Shown: positions 42,901 to 54,755 of the stretch, piece by piece | Numbering within the stretch: position 1 is the first letter of the stretch | Layout of the letters: every line of letters starts with the position of its first letter | The notes under the pieces: model-generated | Told to the model about the DNA's origin: nothing | The model's database searches: none | What the model saw: the letters and a program-made list of their open reading frames with translations, nothing else | DNA from: Xiphophorus maculatus | Lineage: Eukaryota; Chordata; Actinopteri; Cyprinodontiformes; Poeciliidae | Length of the DNA stretch: 64,000 bases | Reading direction: 5' to 3' | Assembly: GCF_002775205.1 (NCBI RefSeq) | Contig: NC_036453.1 | Span: 15,065,594 to 15,129,593, forward strand | Made by a program: the position numbers and the translations under genes

Positions 42901-45900
42901 AGCCGGACCTCAGAACCGTCATCGGGTTCTGTCGGAATCCTGGAATTCTGTCGGAAGCTGGAGGGATTTTGTCCTTCAGCCAGACGGGTCGGTTCTACAG
43001 AGCGGGTCAGACCCAGCAGAACCCAGAATGAAGGTCCAGTCAGAAGCTCTGGGTCTGAACCCTGACTCCGGAACCCGGATATGGTGGGTCCTGCTGACCT
43101 GTACTCCTCCTCTTCCTCCTGCAGTCTTCGTCACGCTGACCTGCGCCTTCCGGTACGGCCGGGAGGACCTGGACGTCCTGGGCCTGTCCTTCAGGAAGGA
43201 CCTGTACATCTCCACCTTCCAGGTGAGACGCTCCACCACGAGGAACCGCTGGCTCAGACTGACACCAGAACCACAGCTCGTTTAGGAGGATACAGACCCC
43301 ACGAATCCATCAACTATAAACGCCGGGTTCCCCCAGACACCCTGCTGAGCCCGGTGGGAGGGCGCTAGTGCAGTCATCCAGCGGCCTGCTGTTTTTGAGT
43401 TGAAAAACTTTTGAAGTTGACAAAAAATGTTAAAATGTCACAAGGTGATTATGGGTTATTGGAAAACATTAATAATACCTAAACACCAACTATAAAGTCT
43501 TAATAAAGCGAGACATTAAAAAAAAAACCCTGAAATAAATAAACAAGCTGTGCCTGTCCTGGTGAGGGCATAAAGACAGCCTGGTGGCCTGCCAGGCTTA
43601 TAATAAGTTGAGGGAAACCCTGAAATGCCTCAACGCGTGATTCCCCAGCACTCGAGAACTTCCAACGGTGTGACTATAACTAAGCTTTTAGAGTTCTGTT
43701 GTGGACCATCGGGGTGGAGTCCCCTTAGTCTTCTGAGGAAACCTGAGATTAGAAAGACCCCGTAGAGCAGGGGAGGACAGCCGCAGGCCTCCAGTGTCCT
43801 GCAACTCCTAGAGGTCTCTCCTGTCCAACACACTTCAATCCAACAGCTGAATCACCTCCTCAGTGCAGTCAGGTTCTCCAGAGTCCTAGTGACCTCTTTA
43901 TGTGACTCAGGTGTGTTGAAGTAGAGACATATCTAAGAGCTGCAGGACAAGGGCCCTCCAGGCCTGGAGTCAACCAGTCCTAAGGCAGGTTGACTCTAAG
44001 AGGTCAACCTAAGGTAGGTTGACCCCTTAGAGTCCAGTAGGGACGCATTGAACCTGGTGTGAGGGGAATGTGGTTGTCCACCGCTGAGTCTTTGTAACCT
44101 AGTGCGGATCGCATGTGGCACTGTTCAGGTCAGAGCAGTTCCCCCTGGGCTGACATTTATATAGTTGCTCTATGAGGAACCATTTCAGGAGAATACGCCT
44201 CTGTCAGCTATAAACAGCATAATTCTTGCTTGGCCCGTACATGCACAACACATACTTTCAAAAGTGCAACTATAACTGTAAAGCCCCAATTAGACACCTC
44301 AGATCCTGGTCGAGACCCATAGACTCTCTGTAGAGTCCCGTTGAGACCCCTGTAGACCAGTACAGCCCAGTAGAGCCCTGTAGAACCATCCACCTGCAGC
44401 TAAATGCTGATTAATGACAAGCTGTATCATGTCGTGTTCTCCAGGCATTCCCTCCAGTTCCTGAAGAGAAGAAAGCCAACAGCCGGCTGCAGGAGCGTCT
44501 ACTGAAGAAGCTGGGCCAGCACGCCCATCCTTTCTACTTCACAGTGAGTCGTTTCTACCGCTACAGCTCTACCTACCTCTAGAATGGCTGTTAGAATCTG
44601 CTGAAGCTGATGGGTTTCAGTGGAGCTCAGGTTCTAGTTCTGGTCCGTTCCCTGCTGTGCTTCCTCCATCCAGTCGTGTCTGTTTATCTGCTGAACCAGA
44701 TGATAGCAGAGCCTTGGTTCTGCTCAGAACCAAGGCTCTGTTCTGTTCTGTAGCCTGAACAGAACCGGCTACAGGCTCTTATCACGGGAAGTGACTCATT
44801 TCCTGCTTTGTGGCGCGGCAACCAGTTCCTCTGCAGCTCTGCGTTGTTCTCCTGCAGGTGACCCTCCAGTCACACTGAGACCTACAGCTGTGGAAAACTT
44901 CTAGAAATGACTTTTGTCCCTTTAGGAAACAGTGAAAACTGCTTTTTGATTCTGCTGCTCCCAGATCAGGTCTAGAAGGGACACCCGGGCCCCCAGAGGG
45001 CCTCTTGCTGTTTCCAGACCAGAAGAGTCTCCAGAGCTCCGGTCTGCAAAGCTGCACTGATATTCATCAGATCTGGGTCTCTAGTTTATAATTTATAGAG
45101 ATTAAAGTGTTAATCTCACTGCAGACAGTGAGCCATGACCTCTGACCCTGGGTTTAAATGAGAGATGAGTGAATGCATCCCATAATAACCAGTAGTCTAT
45201 GTAGCTCTTAGCATTGGTGATGATGATGATGGTTTAAACTATGATGCTGACTGTGTTCCAGATCCCTCAGAGCCTGCCATGTTCGGTCACCCTGCAACCC
45301 GGACCAGAGGACACTGGGAAGGTAACAGCTCACCATTATTCATCATTGATTAACAGTAGAGCCGAGTGTCTGGCTCATATCTAAGGGAACCAGCACCTGG
45401 ACTCTTAACTGGACCGCTCCAGAACCTTAATGTTGATCAGGTTATAAGACGACTGCAGGGGTATGAATAATTCTGAGCTTAGCTGTAGTAGAGGAAGCAG
45501 ATCTTCAGAAAAATCAGCTGGACCGGCCCGGTTCCACTGGACTGGTCTGGCCAGTAAAACCAGTCAGTCAGCATTAGTCCAGCCTGGTTCTGTTGGTTTT
45601 GGTTCTGAAGTGAACCTGGTCTGTTCTCCTTGTAGGCTTGCGGTGTGGACTTTGAGATCAGAGCTTTCTGTGCCAAGTCCATAGAGGAGAAGATCCACAA
45701 GAGGTGAGTTCAGAGCAGCAGTTCCACCCTGACACCACCAGGTGGTGCCCTTCCATCCCACCATGGTTCAGGTGCTCCCAGTGTGCCCAGTGCTCCCATT
45801 GTGCTGTGTGTCTCAGAAACTCGGTGCGCCTGGTGATCAGGAAAGTCCAGTATGCCCCAGAGAAGCCGGGCCCTCAGCCCATGGTGGAGACGACCCGGAG

Positions 45901-47731
45901 CTTCCTGATGTCAGACCGCTCCCTGCACCTGGAGGCGTCGCTGGATAAGGAGGTACTGCTGCTGCTTCCTCATCCTCCTCTTCATCGCTCACCTCACTGC
46001 TGCCCTCACTCAGCTCTCTGTTTCCCATCATGCAGCTGTACTACCACGGCGAGCCCATCAGCGTGAACGTTCACGTCACCAACAACTCCACCAAGACAGT
46101 GAAGAGAGTCAAGATCTCAGGTCTTCCTCCTCTTCCTCATGTGTGCTCATTGGGCCCAGAAAGTTCTGAAGAACCCATTGGTGTCGCTCTCATTCTCTCT
46201 CCGCAGTGCGCCAATACGCCGACATCTGCCTGTTCAGCACCGCCCAGTATAAATGCCCAGTGGCCCAGCTGGAGGCAGAGTGAGTCCCAGTTTAACCACA
46301 GCCAACACATGATGATGATGATGATGATGATGATAACTTCAGGCTTTCTGTCAGAAACCTGTTTGCAGATCAACTGGTTCACATACCAGCTAGAAACTGG
46401 TTTAAACTAGTTTGAGATTGGTTAAGCTAGTTTGGACCAGTTTAGTTGGTGTAAACCAGTCTGAACTGGTGTAAGCTGGGTGAAACTGTTACAATTGTTA
46501 TGAACTGGTTTAAGGTAGTTGAATCACTTAAACCGGTTCACATCTGTTCACATGGTGTTTTAACTTTACACCAGATAGAAACTGGTTTGAACAGGAACTC
46601 TGAGACTAACGTCAGCCTGTGGTTTCCATAGTGACCAGGTGTCGTCCAGCTCCACCTTCTGTAAGGTGTACACTCTGACTCCGACGCTGGATAAGAACCG
46701 GGAGAAGAGAGGCCTGGCTCTGGATGGGAAGCTGAAGCACGAAGATACCAACCTGGCCTCCTCCACCATGTAATACACACACACACACACGTTATCATTG
46801 ACTTCCATTCATTTCTACAGCCTGACCCTAAGCAAAAGTCATTTAGCCCTAAACCTGACCTCTGACCCTAAAATAGTGTTTCCCCTAATGGGGACCAGGA
46901 GCAGAGGTCCCCACAGAGATACAAAAACCTGTTTCACACACACACACATACGTGCTCTTTGCTATGGTCGCATGAACTCCTCTTTCTCCTCTTCCTCAGA
47001 GTGAAGGACGTGACCAACAAGGAAGTTCTGGGCATCCTGGTGTCCTACAGGGTCAAGGTCAAGCTGGTGGTGTCACGTGGAGGGTAAGACACTTCCTGCT
47101 CCACTTCCTGTTTTCTTATCGTTCACATTGGGAAGAAAAACCAGTCAGTTTCCGTGGCAACAAACCCCTTATGGCCAATTAGAGCTCTGCAGGTCATCTT
47201 CAGGGCTGCTATTGGATGCACTATTCAATTAATTAGCCTCAGTAACAGACTGGACCCTTCACAATAAAAGCCTGCAGCCAGTTGACTGAGCAGTTATCCC
47301 AGTTAGTGGCTACTGTTCTGGTTCCACCCGGTTCCAGCAGCTTCCTGTCTGTCCTGCAGGGACGTGTCGGTTGAGCTGCCCTTCATCTTGATGCATCCCA
47401 AACCCGTGGAGCCGCCCGCGTCCCGCCCACAGTCAGGTGAGACACGCCCACACTCGCCCTCAACCCATTTCCATAGCAAACCCCGCCGCTCACCCTGTCT
47501 CTGGTTGCAGCCGTGCCGGACTCGGACCCACCCATCGACACCAACCTCATCGAGTTTGACACCAAGTGAGTCACTGACGGGTCCGACCAGTTGCTGGTTC
47601 TGTTTCCGATTCTGACCGTCTGTCCGTCTCATTCTCTCAGCAGCGTCTCCCAGGACGACGACTTCGTCTTTGAGGACTTCGCCCGCCTACGCCTCAAAGG
47701 CGTCGTGGACGACAAGGACGAGGACTGCTAG
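39658..47731 (+). CDS. arrb2: Beta-arrestin 2
   Basis: Cytosolic adaptor that binds phosphorylated GPCRs, ends G-protein coupling and links receptors to clathrin, AP-2 and MAP kinases. Sixteen exons: 39658-39680, 42218-42248, 42711-42771, 42853-42897, 43125-43222, 44445-44543, 45262-45321, 45636-45703, 45817-45952, 46036-46120, 46207-46279, 46632-46769, 47000-47083, 47360-47436, 47511-47565 and 47641-47731. Phases close to 407 residues (human ARRB2 409). The N-domain reads [31 protein letters not shown] and [19 protein letters not shown]. The C-domain reads [40 protein letters not shown] and [12 protein letters not shown]-like segments. The tail has the clathrin box LIEFD and the AP-2 motif [28 protein letters not shown]-like AFPPVPEE and the final Cys favour ARRB2; the MGDK start is ARRB1-like. 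The gene appears intact. Teleost a/b paralog status is open. Confidence 0.94.
39681..42217. other. arrb2 intron 1
   Basis: A 2.5 kb intron rich in GGTTCTG/CAGAACC words, with an inverted repeat at 40658-40694. No embedded gene is seen. Confidence 0.7.
40658..40694. repeat. Inverted repeat, 14-bp arms, 9-bp loop
   Basis: CTGTCATGGAAACC at 40658-40671 is mirrored exactly at 40681-40694. Confidence 0.85.
42416..42449. repeat. Inverted repeat, 14-bp arms, 6-bp loop
   Basis: TAGGTTCTGATGGA at 42416-42429 and its exact complement at 42436-42449, in arrb2 intron 2. The arm contains GGTTCTG. Confidence 0.85.
43768..43980. mobile_element. hAT-type MITE, older copy, in arrb2 intron 5
   Basis: About 213 bp similar to the elements at 28524 and 35059: CAGGGG start, GTGTCCTGCAACT block, central CAACAGCTGAATCACCTCCT region and an AGAGCTGCAGGACAAGGGCC end. 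The terminal repeats are clearly diverged and the ends are approximate. A short duplicated AGGTTGAC block follows to 44035. Confidence 0.75.
44707..44740. repeat. Palindrome, 16-bp arms, 2-bp centre, in arrb2 intron 6
   Basis: CAGAGCCTTGGTTCTG at 44707-44722 is mirrored exactly at 44725-44740 around CT. Confidence 0.92.
46311..46333 (+). repeat. ATG/GAT trinucleotide run in arrb2 intron 11
   Basis: Seven to eight ATG units, about 30 bases after the exon 11 donor. Confidence 0.85.
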
Positions 47732-49240
47732 GAGGACGCCTCACGCTCGCTTCAACACACACACTGATACATACACACTGATACACACACACACTGATAC
47801 ACACCGACACGCTTCATCACCTTACATTCCCCATCAGGGGGCGGGTGAGAGCTGGACTGCATTGAGGCTCTTGGTTCTTCTTCTTCTCTTGTTTCAACTC
47901 CTTATCCCCCCATAATTCCTCCTCCTTTTCTTCAGTGGGCGGGACTTAGAGCTGGCCACTTCCTGTTAGGTGTTTCTGAATGTGGATTGGTTTTGTCTCA
48001 AACCAGCGTTCCCCTGTCCTCTGTGCTGCTCCAGTTCAGCTTCAGACTGGGAACTAGTAGTACCAGTCAGTTGGGCAGCAGGAGCCAATGGTCAGCCTGT
48101 AGCTGAGCAGAGATCTGCTGCCCCCTGGTGGCCAATCCAAGTCACTGATGTTGTTCTTTTGGTGTCTCAAGTTCAGGAGTCAGAATCCGGTTCCTCCCAG
48201 TCCTATGATCAACACCAGCGTTCCCAGTCCTGTTTCATTCCACGTGGACCAGCTGAACCGGTCTGGTCTGGTACAGCTCCTGTTGGTGGCTTGGTGAAGG
48301 AAGTGGAGGTTCTTCCTGATGGTGCCAATCAGAACCAGAACAAATCTGACTGGTTCCTGTTTTTAGAGGAGAATCTAAAAAGTTCTGATGTTCAACGTAA
48401 ACGGGTTTGCAACCTGAAGAGTTCTGGTCGGTTCTGGTCCTTTAGAATATTGTCCCCTTTTCAGCACCAAATGTTTTGGGTTTTCGGGTTGGAGATGAGG
48501 TTCTGTCAGAATCTAGATGTTTGTTCTGGAGCTGAATCAGGGTAGTTGAGTTGTTTCTAGACAGAACGGGTTCTGATCTGATTGGGTTCCTCCAGCTAGA
48601 CCTGAGCCTCCATCAGTCAGTTCTCCTGTCGCCCCGCCACACCGACCTGTTCAGAACCGAGCCCCTCTCAGCCGGCCCTCCGACCCGCCCGTCCGGCCTC
48701 GCTCACCAAGAAGAAGAAGGTTTTTTTGTTCCCACGCCGTGCTGTGAATCGTTGGAGCTGTGATTCTGTCCTGGTTTCGTCGTGCTCTGTGGGGTTCCTT
48801 CGCTCTACGTGTAAACAGTGCCACCCCCTGGCCGCTGCCACGCCCTGGGCTACCGCCACGCCCTGGACCGCCAACGCCGCCCTCTGGGCCGACGCTGCCC
48901 TTTGGGCCGCCGCCATGCTTATGTCTATACAAAAAGAGAAGTGATCTGGAAACATAGAGTTCTTCTTCTATTATTATTATTATATTATTATTATTATTAT
49001 TCTGCTTCTGATTATTATTATTATGGTGACTTATTACTGCTACTGTATCATCAGCGACCATGATTATCCTCATAATCAGTTCAGAGTCTGTTTGCCATGT
49101 ATTTTTTATTTTCAGATTTTTATTTAGTTTTCTTTTTATTATTAAAGTGAAATGAACTAACAGTCTGCCTGTTATTATTGATTATATAGAAATAATAACC
49201 AACTAATAAACAAAAAAAATTGACGTTCTACTTAATATCT
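47732..49240. other. arrb2 3' untranslated region and flank
   Basis: A GT/CA-rich patch (ACACACTGATAC repeats near 47757-47807) and a TTA-rich run (48966-49022) occur here. A candidate polyadenylation hexamer ATTAAA lies near 49141. No other gene is supported. Confidence 0.5.
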
Positions 49241-49244
49241 GAAC

Positions 49245-50215
49245 CATCCATCTTCCGCTTATCCAGAGTCGGCAGCCTCAGTAAGGAGGCCCAGACTTCC
49301 CTCTCCCCAGCAGTGACATCGTCCCTTCAGTGTGTCCTGGTCTTCCTCTGAGTCTCTTCCTGGTAGGACCTGAACTCCTCACCAGGAAGTCTCCATCCTC
49401 ACCAGATGCTGATCCACCTCAATTGGCTCCTCTCAATGTGAAGGAGCAGAGGCTCTACTCTGAGCCCCTCCTGGATCACCGAGCTTCTCTAAGGGAGAGC
49501 CCTTAGAGAGGCAGAGGTTTTCTGCAAAGAAAACTCATTTCAGCTGCTTGTATCCGTGACCATGTCCTTTCGTTTATGACCCAAAGCTGATGACCATAGA
49601 TGAGGGTAGGAATGTAGATCGACCGTTAAATCGAGGGCTTAGCTTTTTGGCTCAGCTCTCTCTGGACAGCACCCACTTCACTGCAGACGCCACGTCAATC
49701 CGTCTGTCGATCTCCTGCACTATTTTTCTCTCATTCATGAACCCAGAGATACTTAAACCCCTCCACTTGGGGCAGGACCCTTTCTCTCCCCAACCAGGAG
49801 AAGGCACTCTACCCTTTTCCGGCTAAAGACCCTCGGTTCTGGAGACACTGATCCTCATCCTGACCGCCTCACACTGGGCTGCGAACCGCTCCAATGAAAG
49901 CTGTAGATCATGACCTGATAAAGCCAGTAGGACCACATCATCTGCAAAAACCAGAGAGTGGATCCTAAGACCACCAAAGCGGATCTCCTCAACACCTTGG
50001 CTGGTCTGGAAATTCTGTCCATGAAAGTGATGAAGAGAATCGGTGACAAAGGGCAGCCCTGGCGGAGTCCAACCCTCACTGGAACCGAGCCCGACTTACT
50101 GCCGGCAGCCCGTATCAAAGGCCCGGGTACCCTGGTTCTCCGGGAGGGCTCCCCAAGGGACATGGAGAAGACATGTAGAGCGGTTGGGCGAACGTCCAGC
50201 CCTTTGAACTCTGCT
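49245..50215 (-). mobile_element. Rex3 LINE fragment (RTE clade)
   Basis: A decayed, truncated non-LTR retrotransposon. On the minus strand a reverse-transcriptase block reads VGLRQGCPLSPILFITFMDR, followed by a damaged FADD region and the C-terminal part. The plus strand contains CGGTGACAAAGGGCAGCCCTG at 50040-50060, which is the classical Rex3 primer site. The 3' end lies near 49245 (CCATCTTCCGCTTATCC on the plus strand), where intact Rex3 copies carry GATG-type tail repeats. The endonuclease and most upstream RT motifs are absent, and the frame has several breaks. Confidence 0.85.
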
Positions 50216-51675
50216 TAAATTTAAAATGTTTAAAACTGGAATAAAATGCAGAAAATAAAAATAAGTAAATAAATCAGAAATAAAGTCAGGTTTTGATTAG
50301 CGCTATCCTCTCTCTGCTGCCCCCTGCTGTTCAGGAAGGTAGCGTCATTGTAAAACCCTGAGCTAGACCCAACTGGGTTTAGAGTGGTTCTAAGCAGCCA
50401 CTGGTTCTGGTTCTGTTGGATCCAAGTCATGTGAGGAACATTAGACAGAAAATCATCACTTATAACAACACATTTCTTTAATGTGCCGGACAATAAAGTC
50501 TAAATTATATTTTCCATAAAGTTTTAGACACATCTACAGGCCTCTGGCCCTCGAGGAAAGTTGTGTGAGACCACTGGTCCTGATGGGTCATCATAGCAGA
50601 CAGAAACCAGTCAGAAACTGGGAACCAGTCCGCTTCGTTTAAATGGTGCAGAGGGTGACGGTACCAGCAGGGGGCAGCAGAGAACAGCGGATAAACCGGA
50701 CACTGAAAGACACTTCATCCCCTCATCAGAAAATATTATTCTTAATTATTATAATGAAATATGTTTCTATCACGGCTACAACAGAAACCAGCCGGAAGCC
50801 AAAAAATCTTTATATTCAAAGTAAAAGTGAAAACGACAGATATGTCAGTATATTATTATTATTATTATTATTTTTATTGTAGTTGTTTCTGATTTTATTT
50901 TCAGAACCAGGCTTTTATTTTGAAGGTCTCGTGTCGGCTCTGACCCCATTCTTCATCATTTATGGCCCACCACCATCATCATTCTCCATAAAGTGAAGTT
51001 TTATGAGCCTCGGGGTTTAATGATTCACCTGCAGACAGGTGACAGAAAACAGAACCTCTCTCAGGTCACCGCCGGCTCCCGGTTCTGGTTCCGGTCCTGG
51101 TTCTGCTCGGTTCAGTCAGAACCTTCTCCCGGTTAGATCTGGAGCTACTTTCTTGCTTCTTCTCCAGAACTTTGAGCTCCTCGCCGTTTAACTGAAGGCT
51201 GGATGAATTGGTACCGGTCCGCTGCTCAGCCAACAGAATCAGAACCGGAACCGGAGCTTCAGGAACGCGCCAGAACCTCTCTGGTTTCTCTGTTGGATTC
51301 CAGAAAACTATCAAAGTTCACAAGAAGCAAAAATGAAACATAAATCTGATTTCTGTTCAACAGTTCAGACAGAAAGAGTGAATGGGTCCATTGTCCCGAT
51401 TCCTGATTCTGAAGATCCGGATCCGAATCTGAAGATCCGGATGTTTTCCTTTAAATTCTGAGTTTTTTTCCCTGAAAACAGAAGCAGCATCGATCTGCCT
51501 TGATCTAACGATCACATCACAGAGGATCACTGATTCCTCTTCTGGCTCATATGTTGACAACTAAATTTATTTATTTATTTATTTATTTATAAAAGGAAAT
51601 GATTTTGTTAACTTCAGTAATATCACACCCATTTATATTCCAGCTGAACTGACTTGTTTATTATTATTATTATTA

Positions 51676-51708
<33 letters not shown>

Positions 51709-52400
51709 TCTAAGTCATCATTAATTGCCTACATAAATAAAATGAATGGAAGAAAAAAACCCCCACCAAAAATAATCGATTATTTGGACCTTTAAAATGG
51801 AACCAACTAAAAACTAGAATATTTCTGAAATCAATTTTTGTTTATAAACAAAGAGTAAATGTTTGTAAACAATAAAGGACCGCGGAGGCGCAGCGATGAT
51901 CTGAGGCAGAAGTTTAAACATCATTAAAGCTCCAATCAAACACTTGAAAAGATGAAAAGTGAAGCTTTACGCGGCTTTACGGCGCCACACTAAACTAAAT
52001 ACTCATCAGCGTAAAACAATAAATCTCCCATAAATCCATAAAGACGCAGATAATTCCTCCACAGGAGGCCGCGGAGGCTTCTTCAGGGTTGTCGGTTCGA
52101 GTCCCTCAGAGAGAAACAAATGAAAACCCGATTTATGAGAGAAAATCTGAGAAATATTCCCGACTAACTGGAAGAGTTAGAGCCAGGAAACATGGGAATA
52201 ATGGAACAATCTGTTCACTGCAGAAAAACAGATCCGAGTTTTTAACTCTTTATTTATGTTAATTATGATTTTTAAAAATAGAATTGTAATATTAAATCAG
52301 AACAATAAAAACATATAAATGTAGAAACACGGAAATAATCAGTTAGGATTAGCATCTGCTTAAAGGTCTTTTTTATATTTAGATATACTATAATGAACTA

Positions 52401-52401
<1 letters not shown>

Positions 52402-52489
<88 letters not shown>
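52402..52489 (+). repeat. Long CA microsatellite
   Basis: Forty-four uninterrupted AC/CA units. The length and purity suggest it is highly polymorphic. Confidence 0.97.
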
Positions 52490-52491
<2 letters not shown>

Positions 52492-52999
52492 GTGAACATT
52501 CCTGCGTGTCTAGGCTCTCACTGCGCTGGCCCAACATTGATGTTTATAGAGAGTAAAACCGAACCGGGTCAGAATATTTAGTAACAGAAACGGAGGGAGG
52601 TGACGTCAGCAAATGTTTACGTTTCTACTATAATTACGAAACGCTTTTATTTTCCCTGCCTCCTCAATCTGTGAAATATGTTCATATTTATTTATATTAA
52701 AATGAGATAAAAGTCTGTTTTACTCTTTGAACATCTTTAGGTTATTTATTCATATGAAGAATAAACCTGCGGAACATTTGGATCCGCGAATCGAACCGCT
52801 GTCGGTTTCATCAGAATCAGAACCACACACACAAAAAAACCCCCAAACACATAAATTAATGTTTCAATTTATTAGATATGATCTTAATAATCTTGATGAA
52901 TTCAAAGCAACTCAGAGATTATTTTAAATCTGATTAAATAATGTATAAGTGCTTAATTTAAAATAAAATTAATCAATAAAAACAGCTTCTATCGATAAA

Positions 53000-53005
<6 letters not shown>

Positions 53006-53073
<68 letters not shown>
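53006..53073 (+). repeat. TTA microsatellite
   Basis: About 22 uninterrupted ATT/TTA units, roughly 600 bases upstream of cdx1. Confidence 0.95.
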
Positions 53074-53074
<1 letters not shown>

Positions 53075-53349
53075 GCTCAAGGCGCATTTTGTAATTAATG
53101 CGTAATTCTTAATAATCAATTGAAGACGAAACTCATGTAAAATGATTTTTAATAAACGCCAATAATTAATAGAAATTAAAACATTACTGTAATATGAAGT
53201 TCAAGCACGTTCTTAGAACAAGCTGAACTTAAATAAAAGTAGATAATGTGATTTTCTTATGTTTTCAATTTTAGCTTAGCTGAAGTGAAAATGACTTTAA
53301 CTAAACTGTCATTAATGATCAGATATTTTTATTTCAGTTCATTTTTGGT

Positions 53350-53681
53350 TCTTTATAGAGAAATGGAGCGCGGCCCTTTGAAGTGTAAAAGCCCCCCTTG
53401 GGGATGATGATGACGATGTTGATGTTGATGATGATGATGATGATGATGATGATGAGGGGGAGGAAGAGGAGGATATCAGGCCATAAACGAACCATGTGAC
53501 CGCGGCCGTTTATACCTGGCGCAGCCGCAGCGCGCGCAGACTCGCAGGGCGGCCGGCAGGCAGCAGGTGGAGGCGCGCGCAGGCCACGGACACGCGGACA
53601 CAGAGCTCACCTGCAGACAGGTGAGCGGCAGCAGGCAGGCTGGAGCCGCAGTATGCTGAGGGAGAGCCCTCACCTGGGAAG
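53350..53681 (+). promoter_or_regulatory. cdx1 promoter and 5' untranslated region
   Basis: The stretch turns from AT-rich to CpG-rich before the ATG. It contains a GATGAT run (53405-53454), CATAAA at 53482 and TTTATAC at 53509. Both AT words lie in GC-rich context and resemble CDX-binding or TATA-like sites, which would fit the autoregulation known for caudal genes. The assignment is by motif only. Confidence 0.45.
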
Positions 53682-54459
53682 ATGTACGTCAGTTACCTGC
53701 AGCTGGACAAGGAGCCCACCATGTACCCGCACCAGAACCCGGTGAGCCGCCACCCGGGGCTCAGCCTCAGCCCGCAGAACTTCCCGGTACCAGGCCCGCC
53801 GCAGTACCCGGACTTCCCCGGGTACCACCACCACCACCACCACGGCCTGAGCGCCGAGCCGCAGCAGGCCGGCCCGGGCGCCGGCGGATGGAGCCCGGCT
53901 TACCCGCCGCCGCCGGCCCGGGAGGACTGGACCGCGCACCAGTACGCCGCTGCCGTGGGCGCTCCGACCGCGGGCGCCGGGCCCGCGCTGAGCTTCCAGG
54001 AGTTCCCCGGTCAGCCGTCCGCGCTGCTGCCCGCCGCCCTTAACCCGTCCGCGGGGCAGCTGTCACCCGGTTCCCCCAGGAGGAGGAACCCGTACGACTG
54101 GATCCGAACCTCCGCGCCGCCCAGCAACCCAAGTAAGAACCGGAACCAAAATCAGCAACTGGGCCGGCAGACGGTACCGATGCTGCAAAAAATTAAACAT
54201 TATAAAACTTTAAATCAATCGGTTTATTCTTAGTTAAACATGGAAAATGTTCCGTTCCTGGTGACTCGGTTCGGAGCAGTTTGGGACCGGGAGTCCCGCC
54301 GCTCCCAGCAGAGAACTGTTGGACATTTTAATATGAGGCTGATATGAAAACAGAGACGATACGAGTCAGCTTCAGCAGCTGCAAAACTCTGGCAGGAAAT
54401 ACAATAACTAACAATAATTAATCATGATTAATTATTAATATTGACAATATTAATAATGA

Positions 54460-54539
<80 letters not shown>

Positions 54540-54676
54540 CCGCGGCTTTACACTGCCATTAAATATTACATATATATTGTTTATATGTTCGGGTTAAAAA
54601 AATTTTTTTACATCATATTTTATCTGGATGTTTCAGCTTAATTTTCAGTTCGTTTCCTTTGATCCCCAATTATTTC

Positions 54677-54755
<79 letters not shown>

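Larger units (their letters stand above)
50216..53349. other. Spacer between Rex3 fragment and cdx1
   Basis: No gene is supported. It holds microsatellites (TTA at 50849-50878, ATTT at 51566-51590, TTA/AAT at 51659-51707, CA at 52402-52489, TTA at 53006-53073) and a CRE octamer at 52601-52608. The last kilobase may include cdx1 regulatory DNA. Confidence 0.55.

Noticed and set aside
46311-46333. CRISPR-like or regulatory array
   Set aside because: It is an ordinary trinucleotide run; no repeat-spacer structure exists anywhere in the window.
48651-49073. Pro/Ala/Gly-rich frames in the arrb2 3' flank
   Set aside because: They come from GC-rich repeats of CCACGCCCTGG type on both strands, without a start context or domain.
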